A stretch of 64,000 bases of DNA from an uncultured Ruminococcus sp. (GCA_900543145.1 UQPZ01000007.1:1-64000); one strand, 5' to 3'. Counted from the stretch's first letter, positions 42,487-51,356 are shown. Program-made: numbers and translations. The notes: a model not told the origin generated them from the letters alone.

Positions 42487-43821
42487 CTATTCAACGGTAT
42501 AAAAATTATTCTGAACCTCATCTATCGTAAGTATCAGCTGTTCCCGCTTATTAGTCGGCAGCTTTACAAGATATTCGAGCTGACCCTTGCTTCGTATAAG
42601 CTCGTACCCCTCATAAAGATAGTCCTCGCTTTCCTGCTTTGAAGCTACGGCTATTCTCATAAGCTCGGTCATTTCCGAATTAATATCCCCCTGATACTTA
42701 TAAAAAACCGTTTCACCTGTATCAGCGTCCTTTTTGACCGTTACCTTATCCGTCCAACGGCTGGGAAACATCATCGAGTATCCGTCGGAAATAGCATAGT
42801 AGCCTGAATATCTGGCTTCAAGATTATAGAAATCCTTATAAACGGACCAGGTCGTCATTAGCAGCTGCTCCTCAGCTACGGCGTTTTCATAGCCGAGCAT
42901 CGGCTTTGAGGACGGTATCTCGATAATTCCGTCGTCGTCTATATCGGATGAATAGTATCCTGACGGACGAGTACACAGCGGAAGCAGCTTTTCGCTTCTC
43001 AGCTGCATAGGATTCTGAAGCGTAGAATACCTGAAATATACTATTTCAGTCTGAAGCTCCCCCGACGCATTAAGTCCGTCAATATAGATCGCCTGACGCC
43101 CGTCCGGAAGATAGCCTTTCTTTGAACTTACATAGGACGCAACGTTATCGCACATATCTATTCCGTCGCCCTTTGTTATCTCGCCGTCCTGAAGCTCCAG
43201 CAGCGCCGCCTTTGCGGTAACGATACCCGTATCTGTATTCGTGCTTCTCTGAATAGTAATTATTTCGTTAAAGCCGTCCGAATTTATATCAAAGGTTTCA
43301 AGTACGGAATATGTGTCTGTTCCTATTCTTGTAAAATCGCCTTTGTCATAGCTGTATATTTCAAGAGTTTTATCGTCTCCTGCAATATTCTGATAACCGA
43401 CGAGGACGTCGATCTGATTGCCGTTTCCCATAGGAGTTATAATGACCTGATCTATTTCAGTCCCCGCTCCTGCGATCTCCTTTACAGAAACCCACTTTCC
43501 GTCGCTGTTTTTATCAAGGAGATTTACCCGAAGTCCGTCGTTTTCTCCTCCGGTTCCCGTATATTCATAGAAAACGAGAGCCTCGTCGCTGTCCTCGCCG
43601 TCTATATCAGCGATAACGTAAGCTGACCTGTTGGCGCCGTTTCGCGGATATTTAAGCGTTATGTTGTTTCCGACAGCAGAAATAAGCGCTTCGTGTATTT
43701 CACTCTGCTCCTCGGTAAGCTTAGGCGCAGTGAGAATATTATCAACATTGAAGTTAACAGGCGAACAGCCCGTCATTGCAAGCACAGCCGCCAGCGGCAG
43801 CGCCGCCCTTTTCAATCTCAT
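42487..43821 (-). CDS. Lipoprotein with FG-GAP/VCBS-like repeats, co-encoded with the two-component system
   Basis: A 444-residue protein. Signal peptide with lipobox LAMTGC near residue 19. The exported part has repeated motifs of the kind DIDGEDSDEALVFYEYTG, DKNSDGKWVSVKEI, DINSDGFNEIITIQ and DIDDDGIIEIPSS, which look like calcium-binding integrin-type FG-GAP blades; at least four are visible. It could be a beta-propeller. The gene directly precedes the response regulator (29 bases) and may supply an envelope component sensed by the kinase. Role is inference. Confidence 0.75.
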   Translation of the reverse strand: MRLKRAALPLAAVLAMTGCSPVNFNVDNILTAPKLTEEQSEIHEALISAVGNNITLKYPRNGANRSAYVIADIDGEDSDEALVFYEYTGTGGENDGLRVNLLDKNSDGKWVSVKEIAGAGTEIDQVIITPMGNGNQIDVLVGYQNIAGDDKTLEIYSYDKGDFTRIGTDTYSVLETFDINSDGFNEIITIQRSTNTDTGIVTAKAALLELQDGEITKGDGIDMCDNVASYVSSKKGYLPDGRQAIYIDGLNASGELQTEIVYFRYSTLQNPMQLRSEKLLPLCTRPSGYYSSDIDDDGIIEIPSSKPMLGYENAVAEEQLLMTTWSVYKDFYNLEARYSGYYAISDGYSMMFPSRWTDKVTVKKDADTGETVFYKYQGDINSEMTELMRIAVASKQESEDYLYEGYELIRSKGQLEYLVKLPTNKREQLILTIDEVQNNFYTVE

Positions 43822-43940
43822 TTCACCACTCCCGTTAAAACAAATAAAACGCCCGCTTATTTACAGCGTACATATATTTATATTATAACACAAAGCCGCA
43901 TTCTTTTCAAGCTTAATCGGCAAATATTTTGCAGAAAAAA

Positions 43941-43959
43941 GCGCCGCTTTAAACGGCGC
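43941..43959 (-). terminator. Terminator of the ECF sigma/anti-sigma operon
   Basis: Stem GCGCCG/CGGCGC with a 7-base loop and a T-run on the minus strand, ten bases after the anti-sigma stop. Confidence 0.75.
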
Positions 43960-43968
43960 CTGAAAATC

Positions 43969-45066
43969 TTAAAATAAGCTGAGAAGCTGTTCTTTTTTAT
44001 AATCGGAAATATTTCCGTAAATTTCTGCGGCTCCGGGGACTGCGGTATATTTGTTTTTGTAATCCACATATACCTGCTGCTTCAACAGAGCTTTATTTCC
44101 GTCCTTGTCTTTAAATTCAACAAAGTAGCTGAAGGTTTCGGTTCTGTTATCTTCATCAAAAACTCTCTGCGACGGAATACAGCTGAGTATTTCAGAGCCG
44201 TCCGCAGTTATTTCCTCCGCTCTTTCTTTAAATCCGTCTTTAAAATAATCATTGCTGCAAGGCTGCTCTTTTACAAGAATGTTTTCCGCCATAAATTGAT
44301 CGAAGCTGCTGTCTGCGTCAGCCTTGCAGCTACAGATATAGGAAAGCGCCTGTACAAAGTCATTGGCAGCTTTATTGTTATGGTCATCGGTAGACGCCTC
44401 AATATCAAATACGCCGCCGCTGTTGTAACGGTAAAGAATTATACAAATATCGCCGAGGTTATCGCTTGTGAGCCATATCTGCGAAGCCAGATAAACTGCC
44501 TGATCGCTTTGTCCTTCGCCTAAGTTTTCATAACCAGATCCGGTATAATACACAGGCTGACATCTTATTTCAAATTTATGTCCTTTGATATATTTATTAT
44601 ACTGCGCCTCTAGGAGTTCTTTGTCATGAAACTTTTCATATACACAATTTTCACTGATCACATTACCTTTCAGAAATCCGTCGATATCTCCGTCAAGGAG
44701 CTGTCTGATCTTTTTCTCTGAATCATAATACCATTGTATTTTTTCAAAATTAGGTATTTTGTCCGATTTTACTATCTGCGAATATATCATAAGTCCCAGC
44801 GCTATTATTACAGCCGAAAGCACAGATATTACGGTTACCGATATTATTTTTGATCTTCTGGCTTTTTTGTTTATTTTCTTAAACGGTTTTATTTCATTAT
44901 CCGTTTTGATCTTAAGCCTGGTATCAAGACCGGTCTTTGCTTCCTCAGCCATATTGCGGCAGTCATCGCAGTCCCTTAAATGCTCCTCAAGCTCATGCCT
45001 GGTCTCCTTTTCGCACAATCCGTCCGCATATAACGGAATAAGATCTCTTGCAACATTACAATTCAT
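43969..45066 (-). CDS. Anti-sigma factor with zf-HC2 domain and membrane anchor
   Basis: A 365-residue protein. The zinc-binding start has Cys3, His29, Cys33 and Cys36 (EEHLRDCDDCRNM), the HC2 anti-sigma zinc finger that clamps ECF sigma factors. A membrane helix follows at about residues 75-97 (IISVTVISVLSAVIIALGLMIY), then a long extracytoplasmic domain of about 265 residues, which might be the stress sensor. It overlaps the sigma gene by 11 bases. Release of the sigma factor probably follows proteolysis or a conformational change; the signal is unknown. Confidence 0.92.
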   Translation of the reverse strand: MNCNVARDLIPLYADGLCEKETRHELEEHLRDCDDCRNMAEEAKTGLDTRLKIKTDNEIKPFKKINKKARRSKIISVTVISVLSAVIIALGLMIYSQIVKSDKIPNFEKIQWYYDSEKKIRQLLDGDIDGFLKGNVISENCVYEKFHDKELLEAQYNKYIKGHKFEIRCQPVYYTGSGYENLGEGQSDQAVYLASQIWLTSDNLGDICIILYRYNSGGVFDIEASTDDHNNKAANDFVQALSYICSCKADADSSFDQFMAENILVKEQPCSNDYFKDGFKERAEEITADGSEILSCIPSQRVFDEDNRTETFSYFVEFKDKDGNKALLKQQVYVDYKNKYTAVPGAAEIYGNISDYKKEQLLSLF

Positions 45067-45553
45067 AGCCGTCCTCCTTAAGTAACTCGATAATTTTCTG
45101 CTTTGCTCTGAAAAAATTCACCCTAGCCCAGTTTTCAGATCTTTCAAACAATCCGCCGATATCCCGAAAGCTCAGCTCACCCATTACCCTGAGTGAAAAA
45201 ATCTCCTTGTATGGCTCGTCCAGAGCGTGCATTGCCTTATGTATTCCAAGCGCCTGCTCCCTGTCCTCAAACATATCCTCAATATTAAAGCTGTCGCCGT
45301 AATATGAAAAATCGTCTGTTGAAATGTTTGAATTCTCCTTTTTCTTTGTAAAATTGATATACTCGTTTCTGGCAATAGTACAAAGCCAGGTTACGACCTT
45401 GCATCTGCCGTTAAATCTGTCAGAATACCTAACCGCCTTATAAAAAGTTTCCTGCATTATCTCTTCTGCAATTTCGGTATTGCCGCAGAGCTTCAGAACA
45501 AATCTGTAGACCGGCTGAGAATACAGCCGATATATCTCGTCAAAATCCTGCAC
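45056..45553 (-). CDS. ECF-type RNA polymerase sigma factor
   Basis: A 165-residue sigma-70 family protein. Region 2 reads YSQPVYRFVLKLCGNTEIAEEIMQETFYKAVRYSDRF and CKVVTWLCTIARNEYINF, the latter binding the -10 element; region 4 reads LDEPYKEIFSLRVMGELSFRDIGGLFERSENWARVNFFRAKQKI. There is no region 3. The start is GTG at 45553 with a GGGGGG site seven bases upstream. The promoter upstream fits this class of sigma, implying autoregulation. Its partner anti-sigma factor overlaps it. Confidence 0.94.
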   Translation of the reverse strand: MQDFDEIYRLYSQPVYRFVLKLCGNTEIAEEIMQETFYKAVRYSDRFNGRCKVVTWLCTIARNEYINFTKKKENSNISTDDFSYYGDSFNIEDMFEDREQALGIHKAMHALDEPYKEIFSLRVMGELSFRDIGGLFERSENWARVNFFRAKQKIIELLKEDGYEL

Positions 45554-45573
45554 GCTATTCCCCCCTTCACTTT

Positions 45574-45603
45574 ATTAGACAGCCTTAATTGCATTTCGTT
45601 ACA
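45574..45603 (-). promoter_or_regulatory. ECF-type promoter of the sigma operon
   Basis: On the minus strand TGTAAC (45603-45598) with GAAA following, 16 bases from it to TGTCTAAT (45581-45574). This matches the ECF style (-35 with AAC, -10 with GTC) seen for SigV-type factors, and not the sigma-A consensus. It probably serves as the factor's own target. Confidence 0.55.
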
Positions 45604-45608
45604 AAAAA

Positions 45609-45629
45609 TGCCGTGAAAAAATCACGGCA
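45609..45629 (-). terminator. Terminator of the GH2 gene
   Basis: A perfect 8-base stem, TGCCGTGA with TCACGGCA, with a T-run on the minus strand that runs into the ECF -35 element. Confidence 0.85.
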
Positions 45630-45635
45630 ATAAAT

Positions 45636-48098
45636 TTATTCCTCATAATTTGATTGTATAGTAAGCCTATCCATAAATTCTTCAAGATTCATTTTTACGG
45701 AGATGTCTTTCTTGCTTACCGTTACTGTAACAGCCTCCGAGCCGTGAATATCGAACCAGTTATCCGAAAAGACGCAGTCGCCCTCCTCCAGATCAAGGCA
45801 GACGGACTTCGCAAAGCTTTCCGCTGAGAACCTCAGTATAAAATCCTGCTTATTTTCCCTAGCTGTAACGGATATATACGGCTTCTCAAAAGCAAACTCC
45901 TTAGGGCGAACAAAAAGAGCAGTGCCGCGGCTTATAACCTCTCCGTCCTTAATAAGGCTGTATTCAAGATATTTTTCACGCTTGTCCTGTCTGGTATCCA
46001 GTTGACCGCTCAGCTCGCATACGGCTGCATTTTCAGCGCAAAGCGCCGGAACTTTGATATCCCCGCCGCCCTCCAACAGAACTTCCGCCCTGCTGTTTCT
46101 AAGCCGCCAGCTTAATCGGCAGGAAAGCGTTTCAAGAGTTTCGTTTGAAACATTCAGCACAGGCTTCTGCGGATCGCTGCTGTCACATGAGATGAGCACA
46201 GGATCATAAAACCGCTTCGCATAATAATGCAGGCCCTTCCAGCGTCCGAAGTAATCAATACCTGACCAAGAGATAACCGGGTTTGAATCGTTTATCTGCC
46301 AGTAAGCCGAACCCATGCAGCGCCCTCTGGCACGGCGCATATGCTCAACGTTTGAACGTATGCAGTCTGCCTGAACGAGCTGAGAGGAGTATATAAGCCG
46401 CTCAAAGCTGTATGGATACCTGACCATCTGAGCCAGATAGTACATTATCTTCTCATTGCCCTGAGCACATTTCTGATGAGCCTCCATTACCGGCGACATA
46501 AGGTCGAAATCACCCTTATCCTTATCGGCAAAAGCCTTTACGGTTTTTAAGCAGGGCAGGGATTCAAAGCCGTATTCAGAGCAGAAGCGGTAATAATACT
46601 TTCTGAAATCCTCTATAGGCTTCAGATTATGCCATACGTCCCAGTAATGCATATCTCCCGCATGATTTGATGAGGAATTATTAAAGCCTCCGCCCGACGA
46701 AGGCGACGAGGGCCAGTAAAATATATCGGGTGAATATTCTTTTACAAGCGACGGTATTATCTCCTCAAACTGCCGCAGATAATCCGCCTTTGACTGAGGA
46801 TCGTCGGGTATCCCCCAGCCCTCCCAAGCCGATTCTATCTCGTTGTTTCCGCACCACATTCCAAGAGAGCAATGATTTCTCAGACGGATAATATTATCCT
46901 TTACTTCTTCCCTTACCGTTTTTTCAAATTGCTCGGTCAGCAGATATGAAGAGCAGGCGAACATAAAATCCTGCCATACGATAAGGCCAAGCTCGTCGCA
47001 GCAGTCGTAGAAGTAATCATCGGGATAGTAACCTCCGCCCCATACCCTGATAAAATTGAAGTTTGCAGCAGCGCACTGCTCCAACAGTTTACGGGTACGT
47101 TTTTCTGTACACCTGGAAACGATCTGATCCTCTGGGATATAATTGCCGCCCATCGCAAAAATCTTCTTACCGTTAAGCTTAAAGCAGAATTCCTCTCCCC
47201 ACTGATCCTTTTCCCTGCTTACCGTAAGAGTCCTCAGACCTATTTTTGTAATTCTTTCATCGACGGCTACTCCGTTTTTCATAAGCCTTAAAGCGCATTT
47301 GTAAAGTGGCTGATCTCCATAGCCGTTTGCCCACCAAAGCCTTGGCTTATCAATTATACAGCTTATCTCATGATACCCGCCGCCGTTAAGCTTGATCTCC
47401 TCACAGAACAAGGAACGGCCGCCGGGTGAATAAACCTCGAGAACCGCCGAACCGCAGCCGTAGTTCTCGCTGTGAACAAAACATTTCAGCCCGACCCGTC
47501 CGCCCTTATGCTCCTGTGAATAGCGAACGTCAAGTATCCTGCCTTCTGTAAAGCATTCCAACCGCACACCACGCCATATACCCATATCCGGCAGCTTAGG
47601 ACCCCAGTCCCAGCCGAACATACAGTGAGCCTTTCTCAGATGGGTATAACCCGGCATTGTGGAATCTACTCCCCAGAGAGGGCGCTCAGTCTGCTTCTGA
47701 GCTATATATCTGTTAGGAGATAAAATTTTCACCCTCAGCTGATTTTCACCGGCACATAGCAGCTGCTTAACGTCAAACTCCCATACCCTGTGCATATTAT
47801 CGGTTACTCCGATAAGCCTATCGTTAAGATAAACCTCACTTAAAGTATCTATACCGTCAAAAACAAGCCTGATATTTTTATAGCGAAGAACGCTTGAATC
47901 TGCATAAATAACAGTTGAAAACTCATAGTCGTCGTCCGATATACAGGTTGAGCTGTACTCATTTTCACGCCGATACGGATCCTGAAGCCTGCCGTGCTCC
48001 AGCAGGGTCTTATATACCGAGCAGGGAACGGAGCACATCAGCCTTTCGCTTCCGCCGCATTTTGTCATAACCCAGTTGTCGTTAAGCTCAATTTTCAC
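45636..48098 (-). CDS. Beta-mannosidase, glycoside hydrolase family 2
   Basis: An 820-residue enzyme with no signal peptide, so intracellular. N-terminal jelly-roll (sugar-binding) domain, immunoglobulin-like domain, then the TIM barrel with FNFIRVWGGGYYPDDYFYDCCDELGLIVWQDFMFACSSY. The acid/base is Glu420 (WCGNNEIESAW) and the nucleophile Glu508 (CSEYGFESL). The WGVDSTMPGYTHLRKAHCMFGWDWGPKLPD signature is typical of beta-mannosidases. It cleaves terminal beta-mannose from mannobiose or N-glycan cores. It stands alone, with its own terminator. One GTAC-N8-GTAC copy lies inside its coding sequence at 47095-47110. Confidence 0.93.
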   Translation of the reverse strand: MKIELNDNWVMTKCGGSERLMCSVPCSVYKTLLEHGRLQDPYRRENEYSSTCISDDDYEFSTVIYADSSVLRYKNIRLVFDGIDTLSEVYLNDRLIGVTDNMHRVWEFDVKQLLCAGENQLRVKILSPNRYIAQKQTERPLWGVDSTMPGYTHLRKAHCMFGWDWGPKLPDMGIWRGVRLECFTEGRILDVRYSQEHKGGRVGLKCFVHSENYGCGSAVLEVYSPGGRSLFCEEIKLNGGGYHEISCIIDKPRLWWANGYGDQPLYKCALRLMKNGVAVDERITKIGLRTLTVSREKDQWGEEFCFKLNGKKIFAMGGNYIPEDQIVSRCTEKRTRKLLEQCAAANFNFIRVWGGGYYPDDYFYDCCDELGLIVWQDFMFACSSYLLTEQFEKTVREEVKDNIIRLRNHCSLGMWCGNNEIESAWEGWGIPDDPQSKADYLRQFEEIIPSLVKEYSPDIFYWPSSPSSGGGFNNSSSNHAGDMHYWDVWHNLKPIEDFRKYYYRFCSEYGFESLPCLKTVKAFADKDKGDFDLMSPVMEAHQKCAQGNEKIMYYLAQMVRYPYSFERLIYSSQLVQADCIRSNVEHMRRARGRCMGSAYWQINDSNPVISWSGIDYFGRWKGLHYYAKRFYDPVLISCDSSDPQKPVLNVSNETLETLSCRLSWRLRNSRAEVLLEGGGDIKVPALCAENAAVCELSGQLDTRQDKREKYLEYSLIKDGEVISRGTALFVRPKEFAFEKPYISVTARENKQDFILRFSAESFAKSVCLDLEEGDCVFSDNWFDIHGSEAVTVTVSKKDISVKMNLEEFMDRLTIQSNYEE

Positions 48099-48267
48099 GC
48101 AGATACCTCATTTCAATTCTTAATAATCAAGTTTTCTCCTTAAAGCCAGAAAAATCAGCCGCATTATGTTAAACCTATTATGAACTTTTTGGACCGTCAA
48201 GTCAACTGATATTTTATGAACAAACGCTTCTATATGTTTTTATTGCGTTTATGCCTTAATAAAAAAA

Positions 48268-48297
48268 TACCCGAGGAAGCAAACGTTTCCTCAGGTA
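48268..48297 (-). terminator. Terminator of the HU/DUF6465 operon
   Basis: TACCCGAGGAA (48268-48278) pairs with TTCCTCAGGTA (48287-48297), one mismatch, with a 7-base T-run on the minus strand. Confidence 0.85.
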
Positions 48298-48312
48298 TAT
48301 ATTACCTGTAAA

Positions 48313-48717
48313 TTATAATTCGATCTTACCGCTGATCTTGCCGTTTACTACATAATAAGCAGAGCTGTCCTCGGGTTTTACATATACCTCGAGTTTTCGT
48401 ACGCAGCCCTTATTATTAGCCTTGAAATCAGCTCTCGCAGCTTCGGCAACTGAATCAATATCGATTTCCTTTCCAGCAAACTGAAGATAAACGGTTTCCT
48501 TTTTAACAGCAGGCTTATCAGCCGCCTTTGCTGAAGTTTTTTTAGCGGGAGCCTTCTTTTCGGCCGTTTTTCTTCCTGCCTTTTCAGAAACCTTTTTTTC
48601 AGCAGTCTTAGCGGCGTTTTTTACAGCTTGTGCTTCGGTCTTGACCGCTTCCTTTATTGCCTCAGCTTCGTTCTTTACAGCTTCCTTTGCTGCCTCTGCG
48701 GTTTTCTTTACAGCCAT
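48313..48717 (-). CDS. DUF6465-type protein with a histone-H1-like Ala/Lys tail
   Basis: A 134-residue protein. Residues 1-72 are an Ala/Lys/Glu helix-forming tail with heptad-like repeats (KEAVKNEAEAIKEAVKTEAQAVKNAAK) turning into Lys-rich KKAPAKKTSAKAADKPAVKK, similar to histone H1 and HU tails. Residues 75-134 are a compact domain (ETVYLQFAGKEIDIDSVAEAARADFKANN) that I recall as DUF6465. It follows hup by 34 bases and shares its promoter and terminator. A role in chromosome compaction is inference from the tail and the neighbour. Confidence 0.8.
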   Translation of the reverse strand: MAVKKTAEAAKEAVKNEAEAIKEAVKTEAQAVKNAAKTAEKKVSEKAGRKTAEKKAPAKKTSAKAADKPAVKKETVYLQFAGKEIDIDSVAEAARADFKANNKGCVRKLEVYVKPEDSSAYYVVNGKISGKIEL

Positions 48718-48750
48718 AATAAAATCTCCTTTCGGTTCAAAACATGCTTA

Positions 48751-49029
48751 TTACTTCTTATCAACAGCCTCTTTAAGAGCCTTGCCTGCCTTAAATGCCG
48801 GCACCTTTTTTGCAGGGCAATGTACAGGCTGCTTTGTAGCAGGATTGATAGACTCCTTAGCCGCTCTGTCGCGTACCTCAAATGTTCCGAATCCTACGAT
48901 TGAAACCTTTTCACCCTTTGCAAGAGTTTCTGATATTGTATCTACAACAGCACATAGAGCCTTTTCAGCGTCTTTTTTTGTATAACCGCCCTTTTCGGCA
49001 ATTACAGAAATGAGTTCCGATTTTGTCAT
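48751..49029 (-). CDS. hup: DNA-binding protein HU
   Basis: A 92-residue HU. MTKSELISVIAEKGGYTKKDAEKAL is the helical body; VSIVGFGTFEVRDRAAKESINPATKQPVHCPAKKVPAFKAGKALKEAV is the DNA-binding arm and C-terminus, with the Pro that kinks DNA. It binds DNA without sequence preference and compacts the nucleoid. It heads a two-gene unit with the DUF6465 protein, read from a perfect consensus promoter. Confidence 0.97.
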   Translation of the reverse strand: MTKSELISVIAEKGGYTKKDAEKALCAVVDTISETLAKGEKVSIVGFGTFEVRDRAAKESINPATKQPVHCPAKKVPAFKAGKALKEAVDKK

Positions 49030-49063
49030 GATAAAAACCTCCGTTAATTAAATTTCTGCTTGT

Positions 49064-49092
49064 ATTATAGCCTATTTCGCGTTGTTTGTCAA
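49064..49092 (-). promoter_or_regulatory. hup promoter (perfect consensus)
   Basis: Minus strand TTGACA (49092-49087), 17 bases, TATAAT (49069-49064). One of the strongest promoters in the window. Confidence 0.9.
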
Positions 49093-49354
49093 ATTTTACA
49101 GCGTATTTTCTTATCGTTTTCACAATATTTGTACGAATATATAAAAAGCCGTTGCAATATCCAATGCCTTTTTGTATTTATTCACAGAATATCAATAGCT
49201 ATTCGGTCAAAATAACAGCTAAAATTTTGAGCTTCAGTGTAAATGTTCCCTATTTATCGGCTTTAAAACCCCTTTATGTCATATAAAAACCACATAAAAA
49301 AAGCCATACCCATATGCAAACAGGTATAGCTAAAAGTAATATTATATTCACAAA
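49093..49354. other. Intergenic stretch upstream of hup
   Basis: No gene seen. It ends in the terminator of the next gene: AGCCATACC (49302-49310) pairs with GGTATAGCT (49323-49331), with a T-run on the minus strand. Confidence 0.65.
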
Positions 49355-49660
49355 TCACTGCCTGAGATTTGAATAATAAACAACTATATGTCTATTTTCT
49401 CCCGTATTGGAATCGACGCCTTTTATATCAGCTCCGTTGCGGCTCATAAGTTCCGCGGCTGAAGCTCCGTTTTTTACGCACCTGAATATCTCATGGCCGT
49501 CACAGACAACGATTATCTCGTTGTCAGTTACGGAGATACCGCCCTTTCTGCCCAATACAAGCTCGTCTGACCCGTTTCTCTCAACAGCATATGAAAGCCT
49601 TTTTCCGTGCAGGCTGTCAAGCTCCTTTGATGAAGTCCTTTTCTTTTTAAATAATCCCAT
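49355..49660 (-). CDS. Small conserved protein of unknown function
   Basis: A 101-residue protein. KKKRTSSKELDSLHGKRLSYAVERNG leads into beta-strand-rich sequence (GISVTDNEIIVVCDGHEIFRCVKNGASAAELMSRNGADIKGVDSNTGENRHIVVYYSNL). The fold looks like a small all-beta or PH-like domain, but I do not recognise it. It has its own terminator and a GAAAGGAG site upstream of its ATG region. It is soluble and cytoplasmic. Confidence 0.6.
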   Translation of the reverse strand: MGLFKKKRTSSKELDSLHGKRLSYAVERNGSDELVLGRKGGISVTDNEIIVVCDGHEIFRCVKNGASAAELMSRNGADIKGVDSNTGENRHIVVYYSNLRQ

Positions 49661-49697
49661 TGTTTTATGCGCTGATGTAAAAGCGCACTCCTTTCAT

Positions 49698-49895
49698 TTA
49701 TTCCATAATTACTCCGTTATTCTGATCAGACGGACTGCACAGAGCCTTTGACGCAGGAATAACCGCCAGCGCTTCGCCGACTAGCTGTAAAAGCCCGGCA
49801 AGCAGATTTATTTCATCGTCACTAAGACCCTCGGACAGTGCGTTAGCAATAGATACGGCAATAAAATTCAGCTTCTGACCATAGCAGTTGTTCAA
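49698..49895 (-). CDS. Small helical protein, possibly DUF6774-like
   Basis: A 65-residue protein. The core FIAVSIANALSEGLSDDEINLLAGLLQLVGEALAVIPA is two helices, a pattern I associate with short clostridial proteins labelled DUF6774. It precedes the 101-residue gene by 37 bases on the same strand. The identification is weak; it may be a conserved small protein of unknown role. Confidence 0.5.
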   Translation of the reverse strand: MNNCYGQKLNFIAVSIANALSEGLSDDEINLLAGLLQLVGEALAVIPASKALCSPSDQNNGVIME

Positions 49896-50027
49896 AATAA
49901 TCAGCCCGTTCCGTCATTTAATTTCTACATATTTATTATATGTATGTCTTTCTCTTTCAGTGAATAAAGCAGATAAGACAAAGCATACTAATACAGAAAT
50001 TATTTTTGAAAGGAAGTCGCTGCAGTT

Positions 50028-50738
50028 TTGTTTGTATTAAAAACTATTCTCGCCACTATAGCCTCAATAGTCATCATGTTTCTGCTGTCTAAAATGCTGG
50101 GAAACAAACAGATAAGCGAAATGAATATGTTTGACTATATTAACGGAATCACAATAGGCTCTATAGCGTCCGAACTTGCAATATCCAGCAATGGTCAGGA
50201 GATCATTACCGCCGTGATCGCTATGGTACTTTACGGAGTAACCGGATTTTTGCTTTCTATCCTGACGATCAAGTCCATACACGCCAGACGTTTCTTTGCA
50301 GGAACCCCTTTGATCCTTATGGAAAACGGTAAGATCTATCCTGAAAATATAAAAACCGCAAAGCTTGATACCAGTGACCTGCTTACCAGAGCAAGAAACT
50401 CCGGTTACTTTGACCTCTCTCAAATATCATATGCTATTCTTGAAAACAACGGTAAGATCTCATTTCTCCCTAAAAAAGCCTACACTCCCGTTACTTTGAA
50501 GGATCTTGGGCAGGAGCCTCCCGACGACAAGCTGTGCGCAAACGTAATTCTTGACGGAGTAGTAATGGAGGATAACCTGAAGCATACAGGAAACGATATG
50601 AAATGGCTTTCAAATGAAATGCACAAGCAGGGCTATTCCTCACCCTCGGACATCTTTATGGCTTCAGTTGACGGAAATAACAAGATAACCTTTTATCCGC
50701 AATGCAGCCACAAAGTCAAAAAGGATCTATTTGATTAA
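50028..50738 (+). CDS. DUF421/YetF-family membrane protein
   Basis: A 236-residue protein. Three N-terminal helices (about 3-20, 37-52, 60-82), then a soluble domain. The motif NKQISEMNMFDYINGITIGSIASELA is the family's membrane block, and LLTRARNSGYFDLSQISYAILENNGKISFLPK the cytoplasmic one. YetF-type proteins have no known biochemical function. The start is TTG at 50028, with AAGGAAG about twelve bases upstream, rather far. Its stop overlaps the maf stop on the other strand. Confidence 0.82.
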   Translation: MFVLKTILATIASIVIMFLLSKMLGNKQISEMNMFDYINGITIGSIASELAISSNGQEIITAVIAMVLYGVTGFLLSILTIKSIHARRFFAGTPLILMENGKIYPENIKTAKLDTSDLLTRARNSGYFDLSQISYAILENNGKISFLPKKAYTPVTLKDLGQEPPDDKLCANVILDGVVMEDNLKHTGNDMKWLSNEMHKQGYSSPSDIFMASVDGNNKITFYPQCSHKVKKDLFD

Positions 50739-51322
50739 AGAAAGCTTTCAAGCAAAACGGCAAGCTTTGAAACCGGCATTCCGACTACATTGAAATAATC
50801 TCCGTATATTCCGGAAACAAGCAGAGAACCTGCGCCCTGGATACCGTAGGCTCCCGCTTTATCAAAAGGCTCGCCCGTTTCGATATAATCTGAAATATCC
50901 TCTTCAGTCAGACGCCTGAACGTTACCTCGGTAATTTCGGAAAATGAACGCAGCTTTCCATTGCAGATAAATGCCGCTCCGGTAATTACCTTATGAGTCC
51001 TGCCTGAAAGCGCTCTCAGCATATTTGACGCATGAGCGCTGTCCTCAGGCTTCCCCATTATTTTTCCGTCAAGCACAACCACAGTATCACAGGCTATAAT
51101 AACATCTCCATTGCACTTGTCAGCCGCTTCCCTGCATTTTTGAACGGCAATAGCCTCGGCAGCGTACTCCGGATTTATCCCGTCCGGAACGATTTCCTCG
51201 CAATTAGCAGGACAAACCTCAAACTCACTGCACAAAAGCTTCATCAGCTCCCTGCGGCGCGGCGACTGTGAAGCCAGAACTACTTTTTTACCCTTTAACA
51301 GCGTTCGTATTTTCATCGGCAT
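50735..51322 (-). CDS. maf: Maf-family nucleoside triphosphate pyrophosphatase
   Basis: About 195 residues. VVLASQSPRRRELMKLL is the family start with its SxSPRR substrate loop. VIIACDTVVVLDGKIMGKPEDSAHA carries the catalytic Asp, and GAYGIQGAGSLLVSGIYGDYFNVVGMP is the C-terminal block. It hydrolyses modified or non-canonical nucleotides. I chose ATG 51322 because AAAGGAA lies eight bases upstream. It is convergent with the YetF-like gene; both stop codons share bases 50736-50737. Confidence 0.93.
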   Translation of the reverse strand: MPMKIRTLLKGKKVVLASQSPRRRELMKLLCSEFEVCPANCEEIVPDGINPEYAAEAIAVQKCREAADKCNGDVIIACDTVVVLDGKIMGKPEDSAHASNMLRALSGRTHKVITGAAFICNGKLRSFSEITEVTFRRLTEEDISDYIETGEPFDKAGAYGIQGAGSLLVSGIYGDYFNVVGMPVSKLAVLLESFL

Positions 51323-51356
51323 TATGCATTTTCCTTTCAAATTCAACAGACAAAAA

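Noticed and set aside
47095..47110. GTAC-N8-GTAC copy inside the GH2 gene
   Set aside because: About one such pair is expected by chance in 64 kb, and this one lies in constrained coding sequence.
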